From positions 1,860,001-1,924,000 of the forward strand of contig NZ_JAZHOH010000001.1 in assembly GCF_040419245.1 (NCBI RefSeq): a stretch of 64,000 nucleotides of DNA, in the 5' to 3' direction. Of the stretch, positions 19,141-27,245 are shown in pieces. Under the pieces are notes generated by a model. The model did not search any database and was not told the origin of the DNA. It saw nothing but the letters and a program-made list of their open reading frames with translations. The stretch comes from Ewingella sp. CoE-038-23. GTDB taxonomy: Bacteria > Pseudomonadota > Gammaproteobacteria > Enterobacterales > Enterobacteriaceae. Within the stretch, counting starts at the first letter, position 1. Every line of letters begins with the position of its first letter. The position numbers were made by a program, and so were the translations under genes.

Positions 19141-19425
19141 TTACATCATGGGCTTAACGTTGTTATCCAGTATCAAATCAGTCAGTTCATCCACGGGGAT
19201 CTCAGGTCTTGCCCCACAGTAACCGACCAGATACCAATTGCCGTCAGCACATTTCTCTGGAGATACTTTATAACGCTCGTTTTGCACTGCAAAAATTGCT
19301 GAGTCAGACTGACGCTCTTCGAGCCGATTGTCTGCCCAGAAATAGAGTGAAAACTGATGACAACGGTCGACATGTTTCTGTCCATGCCGACTTCCTCCCA
19401 GAAGCAAATAATGGTATTCAGACAT
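19141..19425 (-). CDS. Hypothetical 94-aa protein
   Basis: Begins MSEYHYLLLGGSRHGQ at ATG 19425 with an excellent ribosome site (GGAGGAGT, five bases spacing). The opening hydrophobic strand and LGGSRHGQ turn resemble small phage or plasmid proteins that start with an L-GG-x-x-G motif. His and Cys residues (HVDRCHQF, CADGNWYLVGYCGARPE) are frequent, but no binding motif is recognised. The codon usage looks less biased than in the fli genes, which may hint at recent acquisition (inference). Function unknown. Confidence 0.65.
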   Translation of the reverse strand: MSEYHYLLLGGSRHGQKHVDRCHQFSLYFWADNRLEERQSDSAIFAVQNERYKVSPEKCADGNWYLVGYCGARPEIPVDELTDLILDNNVKPMM

Positions 19426-19677
19426 TATTACTCCTCCAAATAAGTGATTGATGATACAAGCACTTTCTCCCACACGGGAACGCTCAAATGAGGCGCTGCG
19501 AACAATGAATGAAATCGCGCAGCAAAAACAGGACATCAAGCAACCCGCCAATTACCTGCCTGAATGGCAGATAATTAGCTTGGTATAAATTATAGGGCAG
19601 GACTGAGAACACGACTTAAGCAAAAACTTAAATGTGATCGCTATCACAAAATGTTTTTGGCAGTAGAAGGGCGACAA

Positions 19678-20199
19678 TTACTGTTCGAGCATTTTCTTAT
19701 GTAGCTGCGAGGTCAGGACTTCAATCCGTTCGCTTAGCTGTTTAGTGATATTGGTCAGGTCAGTATTCTGTTTTAACAGCTCGAGCATCTGCTGAGTGTG
19801 CTGCGCCGCCATCTCCTGCCGCTGCTCATTGGCCTGAGCTAACTCTTCGCGATGCTGGGCATCGGCATCGGCATGGGCCTTATCGCGCTCCGCCTGGCGA
19901 GTTTGCGCCAGTAGGATCAGCGGCGCGGCATAGGCGGCCTGCAGGCTGAAGGCCAGATTGAGTAAGATAAACGGGTAAACGTCGAACTTCACTAGCCCGG
20001 TGACGTTGATGATGATCCACACGGCCACCACCAGAGTTTGTGCGCCTAAAAACAGCGGCGTGCCGAAGAACCGGGCGAAAGCTTCTGCTTTCAGCGCAAA
20101 CCAGCCTTCGCCGAAGGTCGGAGCTAAATGGGAATGTTTACGGTGAAAACGGAAGGGGTCACGTTTTTTGGCTGGCGTATCTGAAGAGATGGGCTGCAT
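19678..20199 (-). CDS. DUF1003 family membrane protein
   Basis: A 173-aa predicted inner-membrane protein. It has a basic N-terminal region, two membrane spans (FLGAQTLVVAVWIIINVTGL and FDVYPFILLNLAFSLQAAYAAPLILLAQ, about residues 50-105) and then a long charged, Gln/Glu/Ala-rich coiled coil to the C-terminus. The YPFILLNLAFSLQAAYAAPLILLAQTRQ block is the DUF1003 signature. Members of unknown role are widespread in proteobacteria. It is divergent from yqaE and the start is ATG 20199. Confidence 0.85.
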   Translation of the reverse strand: MQPISSDTPAKKRDPFRFHRKHSHLAPTFGEGWFALKAEAFARFFGTPLFLGAQTLVVAVWIIINVTGLVKFDVYPFILLNLAFSLQAAYAAPLILLAQTRQAERDKAHADADAQHREELAQANEQRQEMAAQHTQQMLELLKQNTDLTNITKQLSERIEVLTSQLHKKMLEQ

Positions 20200-20412
20200 A
20201 AATACTTCCTTTATGGGTGCTGAGTAGCGTGCTGATAAGAGTCACCTTAGGATGAAATGCCAGAAACCGATATCTTATTATTGTCACCCTTGCTGTTTGT
20301 TGACTGATTATTTATCTATCAGGAAGCTCGGCAACTTTTCCCGAACTATCTGATTGTTAGGTCGGATTTACTGCGCTACTTTTAACTCAGCAATCATGAA
20401 AAGGAGAGAAGC

Positions 20413-20571
20413 ATGGGTTTTTGGAGAGTTTTGATTACGATTTTGGTACCGCCGCTGGGCGTGTTGATTGGTAACGGCCTTGGCTTGCAGTTCCTGCTGA
20501 ACATTGTGCTGACACTGTGCGGCTATTTGCCAGGTTTGATCCACGCATTCTGGATCCAGACGCGTAAGTAA
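20413..20571 (+). CDS. yqaE: YqaE/Pmp3 family membrane protein
   Basis: A 52-aa double-span membrane peptide of the UPF0057/Pmp3 family, starting MGFWRVLITILVPPLGVLIGNG and ending GYLPGLIHAFWIQTRK. The PPLGV and GYLPGLIHA motifs are the family hallmarks. AAGGAGAG sits five bases before the ATG and a strong terminator follows. Family members in yeast and plants affect membrane potential and salt tolerance. The E. coli homologue is stress-induced with no firm role. Confidence 0.92.
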   Translation: MGFWRVLITILVPPLGVLIGNGLGLQFLLNIVLTLCGYLPGLIHAFWIQTRK

Positions 20572-20615
20572 TGAATTAAGGCGCTTTTTGCCTAAAAGTT
20601 CCTCAATTTCATAAG

Positions 20616-20639
20616 CCCGACCAATAGGTCGGGTTTTTT
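20616..20639 (+). terminator. Rho-independent terminator of yqaE
   Basis: Stem CCCGACC / GGTCGGG with loop AATA followed by six T. Confidence 0.92.
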
Positions 20640-20823
20640 ATTGCCTAAATATCACAAACATTTAACACGAAACGAAAAGACTCTTTATTGCCTCTCAGGC
20701 ATCATGTCGCCTCTAAATTGAGCTTTATATTGATGTTTTTGTTAGCCGCCGCGTGCATTGGGCAGGGTATTCGGCTGCTCTTTTTAATTGAAATCATGCC
20801 TCTCTGTGAAATAAGGAACTTTC

Positions 20824-22047
20824 ATGTCTAATCCATACGCCGAGATATTCCGGCGCCCAGGAACCAAAGGCTTTTCTGCCGCAGGCTTTATTGCTCGTCT
20901 GCCTCTGCCGATGACCACCATTGGCATTGTGGCTATGTTATCCCAAACCCATGGTGAATATTGGCTGGCCGGCGCGGTGTCTGCCACTTTTGCCATGGCC
21001 AATGCCTTTATCGCTCCACAGATTTCGCGCTGGGTGGATGTCAAAGGGCAGGCGAAAGTGCTGATCCCGATGGTGACCTTGGCATTTTTGGCATTAATCG
21101 GTTTATGCCTGGCGGCGTGGCTCAATGCACCCAATGAAATGCTGTTTATACTGGCGTTAATCGCCGGCGTAATGCCGAGCATTGGCTCCATGGTGCGCGC
21201 GCGCTGGACCGAGATTTATCGCGGCAAGTCGCAACTGCACGCGGCCTTTGCCTTTGAATCCGTGCTGGATGAGCTGGTGTATATGGCCGGGCCGGTGTTT
21301 GGCATCGGCCTGAGCATCGCGCTGTTCCCCGAGGCGGGCGTGCTGGCGGCGGCGACCTTCCTCGCCGTCGGGGCATTACTGTTTGTGGTACAGAAATCCA
21401 CTGAGCCAAAAGTGAATCCTATCAAGCAGAAGCGCACGCAGTCGGTAATGAAGCACGGCGCGATGTGGTACGTGGTGACGGTGTTTGTGGGTATCGGCAT
21501 GATTTTTGGCACGGTGGAAGTGGCGGTCATTGCCTTCGCGCAGGATCTAGGTAACAAGGGCGCCGCGACCTATATCTTATCCACCTATGCTCTAGGTTCT
21601 TGCGGTATTGGGCTGGTATTCGGCGCCATCAAATTCAAAAAGCCGTTGGCGAATCGCCTGTTAATCGCAAGCGTGGTGGCGGTGCTGACTACCTTGCCTC
21701 TGCCTTTCGTCACGTCGCTGTGGATGATGACGCTGATGGTGTTTGTGGGCGGGGCGATCAGTTCTCCCACCTTCATTACCGGCATGACCCTGATCGAGCG
21801 TATCGTGCCCACCACGCAGATAACCGAGGGTATTACGTACGCCATGACCGGCGTGCTGATTGGCTTCTCCGCCGGATCGGCCGCGTCGGGCTGGACTATC
21901 GATAACTTCGGCGCTTCAAACGGATTCTGGATCGCGGTAGTGGGCGGCGGTGTGGCATTAGTCGCCATGCTGACGGGTTATCGCCTGCTGGCGGCCCTGT
22001 CGCAGCAGGGCGCGCAGGAAAATGACCTTCATCTGAGTCACGAGTAA
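20824..22047 (+). CDS. MFS family transporter
   Basis: A 407-aa major facilitator protein with about 12 hydrophobic segments, a cytoplasmic loop after span 2-3 (ISRWVDVKGQ) and a longer middle loop (about residues 198-212). The N-terminal RRPGTKGFSAAGFIARLPLPMTTIG is typical of a family of uncharacterised enteric efflux-type MFS proteins. The substrate cannot be inferred. It is monocistronic with a strong 3' hairpin, and ATG 20824 is preceded by AAGGAAC. Confidence 0.85.
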   Translation: MSNPYAEIFRRPGTKGFSAAGFIARLPLPMTTIGIVAMLSQTHGEYWLAGAVSATFAMANAFIAPQISRWVDVKGQAKVLIPMVTLAFLALIGLCLAAWLNAPNEMLFILALIAGVMPSIGSMVRARWTEIYRGKSQLHAAFAFESVLDELVYMAGPVFGIGLSIALFPEAGVLAAATFLAVGALLFVVQKSTEPKVNPIKQKRTQSVMKHGAMWYVVTVFVGIGMIFGTVEVAVIAFAQDLGNKGAATYILSTYALGSCGIGLVFGAIKFKKPLANRLLIASVVAVLTTLPLPFVTSLWMMTLMVFVGGAISSPTFITGMTLIERIVPTTQITEGITYAMTGVLIGFSAGSAASGWTIDNFGASNGFWIAVVGGGVALVAMLTGYRLLAALSQQGAQENDLHLSHE

Positions 22048-22052
22048 TAACA

Positions 22053-22084
22053 CCCTTCCGGCAGAGAGCAATCTGCCGGAAGGG
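22053..22084. terminator. Hairpin between convergent MFS and SnoaL-like genes
   Basis: A perfect 13-base stem CCCTTCCGGCAGA / TCTGCCGGAAGGG with a six-base loop, placed between two convergent genes. It lacks a clean U-tract on either side but probably ends transcription in both directions. Confidence 0.65.
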
Positions 22085-22098
22085 GCCTTGGCCTAAGC

Positions 22099-22497
22099 CT
22101 AATGGTGGCGCGTGCCTAAATCCCTGTCTTCATCCTCCCCTTCGAGCAAATGACTGAGTTCATCCACGCGACGAATCAGCCCATTTTCCACCTCATACAG
22201 CGCCACGACTTTCACTTTTAACCTCTGCCCATTGTGTTTGATGGCATCAACGATGTGCACGCTAGCCAGTGACTGGCCGCAGGCGATCACCTTTTCAAAA
22301 GTGACGGTGGCGGATTGAAGCGTGGCCTTTAAGGTGCGGGCGTGCTCGACGAATAAGGCGTGATCTAACACTTTCCCATCGGCGAATTGCTGATACTCCG
22401 GGGCGAAATAGCGGCCCGTCTGCTCCGCCGTTTCAGCAGGATCAAACAGCGAATTGAAAATCTGGCCGAGAAATTGGCGTGCCTGAGTGTGTGTCAT
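22099..22497 (-). CDS. SnoaL-like / NTF2-fold protein
   Basis: A 132-aa protein starting MTHTQARQFLGQIF, with GAGGAA six bases before ATG 22497. The pattern of an N-terminal helix, RYFAPEYQQFADGKVLDHALFVEHARTLKA, and paired beta strands ending in VVALYEVENGLIRRVDELSHLLEG fits the SnoaL/NTF2 cone fold used by small polyketide cyclases and unknown enteric proteins. It is divergent from an AraC regulator about 100 bases away, which probably controls it. No active-site assignment is attempted. Confidence 0.75.
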   Translation of the reverse strand: MTHTQARQFLGQIFNSLFDPAETAEQTGRYFAPEYQQFADGKVLDHALFVEHARTLKATLQSATVTFEKVIACGQSLASVHIVDAIKHNGQRLKVKVVALYEVENGLIRRVDELSHLLEGEDEDRDLGTRHH

Positions 22498-22596
22498 AGG
22501 ATGTTCCTCGCGTTGGTTGCATTGACGAGGTTGACTATAGAGGGTTATTTTTGGCGTCATGACTGCTATCAGGCCAACTTATACGGTGATTACGCC

Positions 22597-23343
22597 ATGA
22601 TCTCAGAATCTGACATGGGGAACGGATTGCGCTGGACAGATTTCGTCGCGCCGCAGGGGAAAACGACGCCGGTGCATCATCACGCTGACGGTCAATTGCT
22701 CGGCACGCATGTGGGGTTGCTGAGTCTGGATTTTGAGCATAGCCAGCGGGCTATCCCTTCAAGCTACGCCGTCTGGGTGCCTTCTGGCTATCCTCACGGT
22801 ATGCGTTCGCACGGCGCTTTTGACGGCTGGAGCCTCTACTTCCGTGAAGATTTGACCCACGAGCTGCCGCAAACGCCGAAAACCTTTCGTGTGGAAGGGT
22901 TACTGCGCGAAGCGTTAAAGCGCGTAAAAAGCTGGGGCGAAGAGAGTGTCCCAGAGCAGGCCAGAGGGGCATTGACGCAGGTCATTTTGGACGAAATCAG
23001 GACGTTGCCCGCAGCGGCGTTGGAACTGCCGATGCCCGAGGATCCGCGTTTAATGCGTCTTGTGCGCCGATTGCTGAGTGACGTGAGTGTGCAACTGCGG
23101 GAAGAGCAGTGGGCAGAGTATGCAGGATTATCTGTTCGGACGCTGGTGAGGCTATTCCCGGCGCAGACCGGTCTAACTTTTACCGCCTGGAGGCAGAGGG
23201 CCAGGATGATGCGGGCGATGGAGCTTTTAGCTCAGGGGATGGCGGTGCAGAACGTCGCGCTGGAGGTGGGTTACGACAACGCCAGCGCTTTTATCGCGGT
23301 GTTTCGTAGGCTGTCCGGCACGACGCCGGGTCATTATTTCTGA
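22597..23343 (+). CDS. AraC-family transcriptional regulator
   Basis: A 248-aa regulator from ATG 22597 (MISESDMGNGL). The N-terminal half is a cupin-like sensor with a TPVHHHADGQLLGTHVG motif that could hold metal or a small ligand. The C-terminal half has two helix-turn-helix motifs (WAEYAGLSVRTLVRLFPAQTG and VQNVALEVGYDNASAFIAVFRRLSG) typical of AraC/XylS proteins. The frame is open further upstream, into the divergent gene, but the shorter start fits the family. It likely controls the adjacent SnoaL-like gene and perhaps itself. Confidence 0.85.
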   Translation: MISESDMGNGLRWTDFVAPQGKTTPVHHHADGQLLGTHVGLLSLDFEHSQRAIPSSYAVWVPSGYPHGMRSHGAFDGWSLYFREDLTHELPQTPKTFRVEGLLREALKRVKSWGEESVPEQARGALTQVILDEIRTLPAAALELPMPEDPRLMRLVRRLLSDVSVQLREEQWAEYAGLSVRTLVRLFPAQTGLTFTAWRQRARMMRAMELLAQGMAVQNVALEVGYDNASAFIAVFRRLSGTTPGHYF

Positions 23344-23355
23344 ACAATTCAGTCG

Positions 23356-23532
23356 TTAGAACAGAGAAAACAGCACCACCACGGGCAAACTCATTGGCCA
23401 CGTAAAACCGATCAGCGCCGAGGTTAACAGACGGATTTTGAACGTATCGCGGCTGACCAACAGGGTAAACACCGCTGCCAGCGCCAAACCCCCCCAGTAA
23501 ATTGTTTTAATGACTTCCCACCACACGTGCAC
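23356..23532 (-). CDS. GhoT/OrtT-like small membrane toxin
   Basis: A 58-aa protein starting at GTG 23532, with AGGGG seven bases upstream and an in-frame TAG just before it. An N-terminal hydrophobic helix (TIYWGGLALAAVFTLLVSR) is followed by IRLLTSALIGFTWPMSLPVVVLFSLF. The RLLSA-LVG-TWPMSLPV-LLFSLF pattern is the hallmark of GhoT (57 aa) and OrtT, membrane-damaging toxins that promote ghost cells or persistence. No ghoS-type antitoxin gene is adjacent, so it is more like the orphan OrtT. It lies convergent to the AraC gene, 12 bases from its end. Confidence 0.82.
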   Translation of the reverse strand: MHVWWEVIKTIYWGGLALAAVFTLLVSRDTFKIRLLTSALIGFTWPMSLPVVVLFSLF

Positions 23533-23699
23533 GACATACCCCTAATACAGCCAAAATAGATAAAGCAGGGCATATTCTAGGGCGTTAACATTTGGTAATC
23601 AAATAATGTGTGTTTTAGGTCACATTTTTACAGAGTTTACATCTGCACATGAGATTTACGCGTTGAAATAACAGGGCGTTAACGTTCCGCCCTGAAAGC

Positions 23700-24521
23700 T
23701 TACAGCGAGCGCAGGTGGCCGCGGATCGAGGTGGGCGCAAAGCCAAAGCGTTTGCGAAAACGTTCGGCAAAGCGTGAGCTGCTTTCGTAGCCAACCTGAT
23801 GGGCAATGTGGGAAATGGCTAAATCCGTGCATTGCAGCAGGCGCAGGGCGTGGGTCATGCGCACATCTATCATCAAATTACGCAGCACGCTGTTCTCTGT
23901 CGCCAGCCTGCGGCGCAGCATCACTTCATTCATCATCAATTTTTCAGCCACTTCGGCAGCCGTAAATGACTTGTGCAGATTGTTGACCAGTAAATCGCGA
24001 ACTTGCTGAGTGATGCTTTCACTATGCTGCCTCGAGTAGCTGATCCCCAGATGAGACAGCCACAGCAGTTGCTCAATCATGCGATGGCGGGCAATGGTCG
24101 GCGGCAGGCTCTTGTGCCACATCATCGAATGGTGGGTATCAGTAAACGATTGCCTAAAGGCCGGCGGAATGTGCGGGATAACGCGAATGTCTTCGACCGT
24201 GGTCAGTACGCCTTCAAATGGCGAGACGTAGAGGCGGGAATCGCAAAAAAGCGAGCTGTCCCACGCCATAATCGCGCAGCTGAAAATGCCCTCATCAGAG
24301 GGAACATTGGTAATGCTCAGCGAGTGGCCGCTATTGACCGCCAGCATCTCGCCACTTTGAATGCGGCTTTCTTGCATGCCGTGGCGCAGTGTGGAATGCC
24401 CCTGCAGGATTAATATGAGTTCGGGTTTATCGACGAAAATATCGCTGGTAAGCAGCTCACTGTGCTGAATAAGCAGTGAGGATGTACCAATCCCTGGAGA
24501 TACTTTTATTTTACGAACCAT
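23700..24521 (-). CDS. AraC-family transcriptional regulator
   Basis: A 273-aa regulator. The N-terminal half is a cupin-like sensor (ILILQGHSTLRHGMQESRIQSGEMLAVNSGHSLSI), and the C-terminal half has tandem helix-turn-helix motifs (FTAAEVAEKLMMNEVMLRRRLATEN; ISHIAHQVGYESSSRFAERFRKRFGFAPTSIR). It belongs to the AraC group that binds one promoter as a monomer or dimer. There is no divergent target gene: it lies downstream of fliT on the same strand with a 214-base gap. Its target is unknown. Confidence 0.88.
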   Translation of the reverse strand: MVRKIKVSPGIGTSSLLIQHSELLTSDIFVDKPELILILQGHSTLRHGMQESRIQSGEMLAVNSGHSLSITNVPSDEGIFSCAIMAWDSSLFCDSRLYVSPFEGVLTTVEDIRVIPHIPPAFRQSFTDTHHSMMWHKSLPPTIARHRMIEQLLWLSHLGISYSRQHSESITQQVRDLLVNNLHKSFTAAEVAEKLMMNEVMLRRRLATENSVLRNLMIDVRMTHALRLLQCTDLAISHIAHQVGYESSSRFAERFRKRFGFAPTSIRGHLRSL

Positions 24522-24735
24522 CGCGATTTTGCCCGAAGCCGCACGTCATATTGCCGACGTTGTTCCAGAGTTTAATTACCCTTGAACAGTTGCCGATATT
24601 TTCGTCGGTGAAAACGATATTAGTGAGGGCGACAGAGAAAAGACACCGGGTAAGGGCGGCTTATTCTCTGTCTCTGAAGCCTTTAATATACACAAGAAGC
24701 TAAGAAAGTGGCTAGCAATGGTATTAGGGAAACTA

Positions 24736-25095
24736 TTATTGATCGCGCATAGCGATTGCTCTGTCGGTAAAACGCCCATAGGTCGAATTGACCTCCTGCT
24801 GTTTTACGGACTGGCCAATAAGCTCAGCCAGCTGATCCATTCGTGCCTGCAATAGCGTTTTAATCTGAGTTTCATTATCCAGAATACGTCGCAGACTCTG
24901 ACGAATAATATTCTGGATATTTAATGAGGTCTCTTCTGACAGCGGCAGTGTAGTGGTTGCCTCTACCGCCTTCAGGTAACTGACTTCAAGTTCTACCAAT
25001 TCATCCCACTTTTCGTCTTTCGCCAGCAGCAACATTTGTTCGCTTAGCGTCAGGATCATCTGATACTCATTAACCAGGTACTGATGTCGATCCAT
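24736..25095 (-). CDS. fliT: FliD export chaperone FliT
   Basis: A helical 119-aa chaperone for the filament cap FliD, also an anti-FlhDC factor in enterics. It starts MDRHQYLVNEYQMIL and has the WDELVELEVSYLKAVE and RRILDNETQIKTLLQARMDQLAELIGQS blocks of FliT. The reading frame is open 17 codons further upstream, but ATG 25095 matches the family N-terminus. The first 26 bases overlap the 3' end of fliS, an unusually long overlap that suggests translational coupling. Confidence 0.92.
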   Translation of the reverse strand: MDRHQYLVNEYQMILTLSEQMLLLAKDEKWDELVELEVSYLKAVEATTTLPLSEETSLNIQNIIRQSLRRILDNETQIKTLLQARMDQLAELIGQSVKQQEVNSTYGRFTDRAIAMRDQ

Positions 25096-25507
25096 TATAT
25101 TGGTCCTGCGAGGGGTGATAGTTAGGGCCGATTTGCCGCCAGGCATCGGCTATATTTTCCAGCAATGCCATAACTTCAGTAATAGCCTGCTGATCGTTAT
25201 GCAAATTGGCATGAATTAAACGGCGAACCATGTAGGAATAGAGCGCCTCCAGATTATCAACTAATTCTGGATCGCCTTTCTCACGGCTTAAGCCAGCAAT
25301 GAGTCCGTTATCGATAATATTAATGGCCTTCGACAGCGCATTGCCTTTCCCTGGAATATCCCCCTGCTGGATAAGAATACCTGCGCGGATAAGGGCGCTG
25401 CGCGCCCCGTCAAATAACATCACCACCAGCTGATGGGGTGATGCACTCATTACCGCACTTTCCAGACCGACTTGCGCATAGGCTTTAGCGCCGGAGTTCT
25501 TGTACAT
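25070..25507 (-). CDS. fliS: Flagellin export chaperone FliS
   Basis: Binds the FliC C-terminus and prevents premature polymerisation. The 145 aa start MYKNSGAKAYAQVGLESAVMSASPHQLVVMLFDGARSALIRA and include ALYSYMVRRLIHANLHND, the core FliS fold. A short C-terminal extension (NYHPSQDQYNGSTSVPG) goes beyond the helix bundle and produces the 26-base overlap with fliT. Expressed from the fliD sigma-28 promoter as fliDST. Confidence 0.95.
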   Translation of the reverse strand: MYKNSGAKAYAQVGLESAVMSASPHQLVVMLFDGARSALIRAGILIQQGDIPGKGNALSKAINIIDNGLIAGLSREKGDPELVDNLEALYSYMVRRLIHANLHNDQQAITEVMALLENIADAWRQIGPNYHPSQDQYNGSTSVPG

Positions 25508-25516
25508 AATCAGTCC

Positions 25517-26953
25517 TTATTGACTTCCACTCATCGCGGCAAATTGCTGCGTTAAGTAGCTACCGGTGTTGGTTAATTTGTTAACCAGTACGGATAGGTT
25601 AGTAAATTGGTTTTTGTAGTTAGTCAGATTGAGCGTGATGCTGGCTTGGGTCTTGGTCATTTGATCTGACAGGTTTTTCAGCGATTTATTGATACCGTCT
25701 TCAGCGGCTTGCACTGTGCCGTTGGTTGGGTCGAGCATCTTGGTCAGCATGTTGGTCGCTTGCGTACCGAAACCGGTAGTTTTGCCGTCGCCCGCGAAGA
25801 ACTGCACCACGCTGCCCGGCTTTTTAGTGATCGCGTTGTTTAATTTGGTGCTGTCTACTGTCAATTTGCCATTGACGTCTTGGGTGATACCCATGCTGGC
25901 TAAGGTTGAGAAGTCAGTATTTGGCTGGGAAGACGCAATACTGCCGCGCAGCTGGGTAGAAATAGTACGCACGGTGCCGTCGCCGAACAGGGCGCCGTTG
26001 CTGGCGTTTTGGCTATCAGCCCCTTTATCAACCGCGGTGTAAGCAGTCTGGCTGGCGATAGTGGTTTGCAATGAGTTATAGGCATCAACGTAGTTTTGAA
26101 TCGCCTTGGTCATCGCGCTAGGATCTTGCGTCAGCGTTAAGGTCTCAGGGCCAGAACTGTTGGCGTTGGCGCTGGTCAGCGATTTTAAGGTCAGCGTCAC
26201 GCCATCCAGCGCGTCGGAAACCACGTTGCTGCTACGGGTGATTTCAACATTATTATTGATAGTGAATTTGGCGTCTTGCGCTGCCGTGGTGACTTTCATG
26301 CCGTTGGTGCTGGAAGAGGGGTTGTAACCCACTACGCTGTTCAGCGCGTCATCACCAGATACGCTGACGGTCATGGCATTCGCTACGCCGGTATCATTTG
26401 CGGTGATAGACAAATAATAGGTGTTGTCGTTCGCTTTAATCACGCTGGCCGTGACGCCGGCCTGCTTGGCGTTGATGGCATCGCGCATACCGTTCAGGCT
26501 GGTTTGATCATCCGTCAGCGGAATAGTGACCGGATCTTTGCCCGTCTGCGCAATAGTGATAGAGCGGTTAGCTGCGCCCGTGGTGCCTAACGCGGCTTTT
26601 GGGTCAGACTTTGAAGCCGACAGCAGAGACTGCGCCTGCGCCAACTGCGTGACATTGATTTGGTATGAGCCTGCCGGAGCAGAAGCATTTGGCGTCAACG
26701 CTGCGCTAAAAGAGGTATTGGTGCTGGTAACAGAAGTGCCCGCGATTTGGCTGGCGTTTTGCAGCGCGGTGGCGGCAGTCTTCAGCTTATCCAATGATGT
26801 TTGCAAAATACTGAAAGAGGTCAGCTTCGCTTTATAAGAAGTTTGTTGATTGGTCAGCGGTGTTAGACGGTCATTTTCAGCTTTGGTCAGTGAATCCATC
26901 AAGCTGTTAAGGTCAAGACTGGTACCTGCACCGAGAGAACTTACACTAGCCAT
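25517..26953 (-). CDS. fliD: Flagellar filament cap protein FliD
   Basis: Cap protein (HAP2) that folds flagellin at the filament tip. The 478-aa protein starts MASVSSLGAGTSLDLNSLMDSLTKAE, the conserved N-terminus. The middle domains are rich in Ser, Thr and Asn as usual, and the C-terminal coiled coil NLTNYKNQFTNLSVLVNKLTNTGSYLTQQFAAM is characteristic. Transcribed from the sigma-28 promoter at 26990-27016 with a leader of about 30 bases, followed by fliS and fliT. Confidence 0.97.
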   Translation of the reverse strand: MASVSSLGAGTSLDLNSLMDSLTKAENDRLTPLTNQQTSYKAKLTSFSILQTSLDKLKTAATALQNASQIAGTSVTSTNTSFSAALTPNASAPAGSYQINVTQLAQAQSLLSASKSDPKAALGTTGAANRSITIAQTGKDPVTIPLTDDQTSLNGMRDAINAKQAGVTASVIKANDNTYYLSITANDTGVANAMTVSVSGDDALNSVVGYNPSSSTNGMKVTTAAQDAKFTINNNVEITRSSNVVSDALDGVTLTLKSLTSANANSSGPETLTLTQDPSAMTKAIQNYVDAYNSLQTTIASQTAYTAVDKGADSQNASNGALFGDGTVRTISTQLRGSIASSQPNTDFSTLASMGITQDVNGKLTVDSTKLNNAITKKPGSVVQFFAGDGKTTGFGTQATNMLTKMLDPTNGTVQAAEDGINKSLKNLSDQMTKTQASITLNLTNYKNQFTNLSVLVNKLTNTGSYLTQQFAAMSGSQ

Positions 26954-26989
26954 TATTTATATTCCTTAGAGAGAAGGGTGTTACCAGTG

Positions 26990-27016
26990 TTATCGGCAAG
27001 GATGGCACGAAGTTTA
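26990..27016 (-). promoter_or_regulatory. Sigma-28 (FliA) promoter of fliDST
   Basis: On the minus strand the -35 TAAACTTC (27016-27009) and -10 GCCGATAA (26997-26990) are separated by exactly 11 bases. The -10 is a perfect FliA consensus and the -35 is close. Located about 37-63 bases before the fliD ATG. Confidence 0.88.
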
Positions 27017-27147
27017 TACCCGGCTGGATAAATTTTATGGCAAGAATAACCGCGCATATTAGGGGCAATTTGCGCCATTATTTGCAGGTGCAATAAAGGA
27101 AGGAATTTGCGTTCGGGGATTATTTTATAATTTTTTTAAATTCTGAC

Positions 27148-27174
27148 TAAAGGTTCTGGGTGTAGCGCCGATAC
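27148..27174 (+). promoter_or_regulatory. Sigma-28 (FliA) promoter of fliC
   Basis: TAAAGGTT (27148-27155), 11 bases, GCCGATAC (27167-27174). Both boxes differ from the TAAAGTTT / GCCGATAA consensus by only one or two bases and the spacing is exact. The predicted leader to the fliC ATG is about 65 nt. Confidence 0.9.
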
Positions 27175-27245
27175 AAGTTTGGACGGTGATAAAGCCGTAG
27201 GCCGAAAGCCTAAACCTAAATAACAGAATTTAAGGAAATCATACT

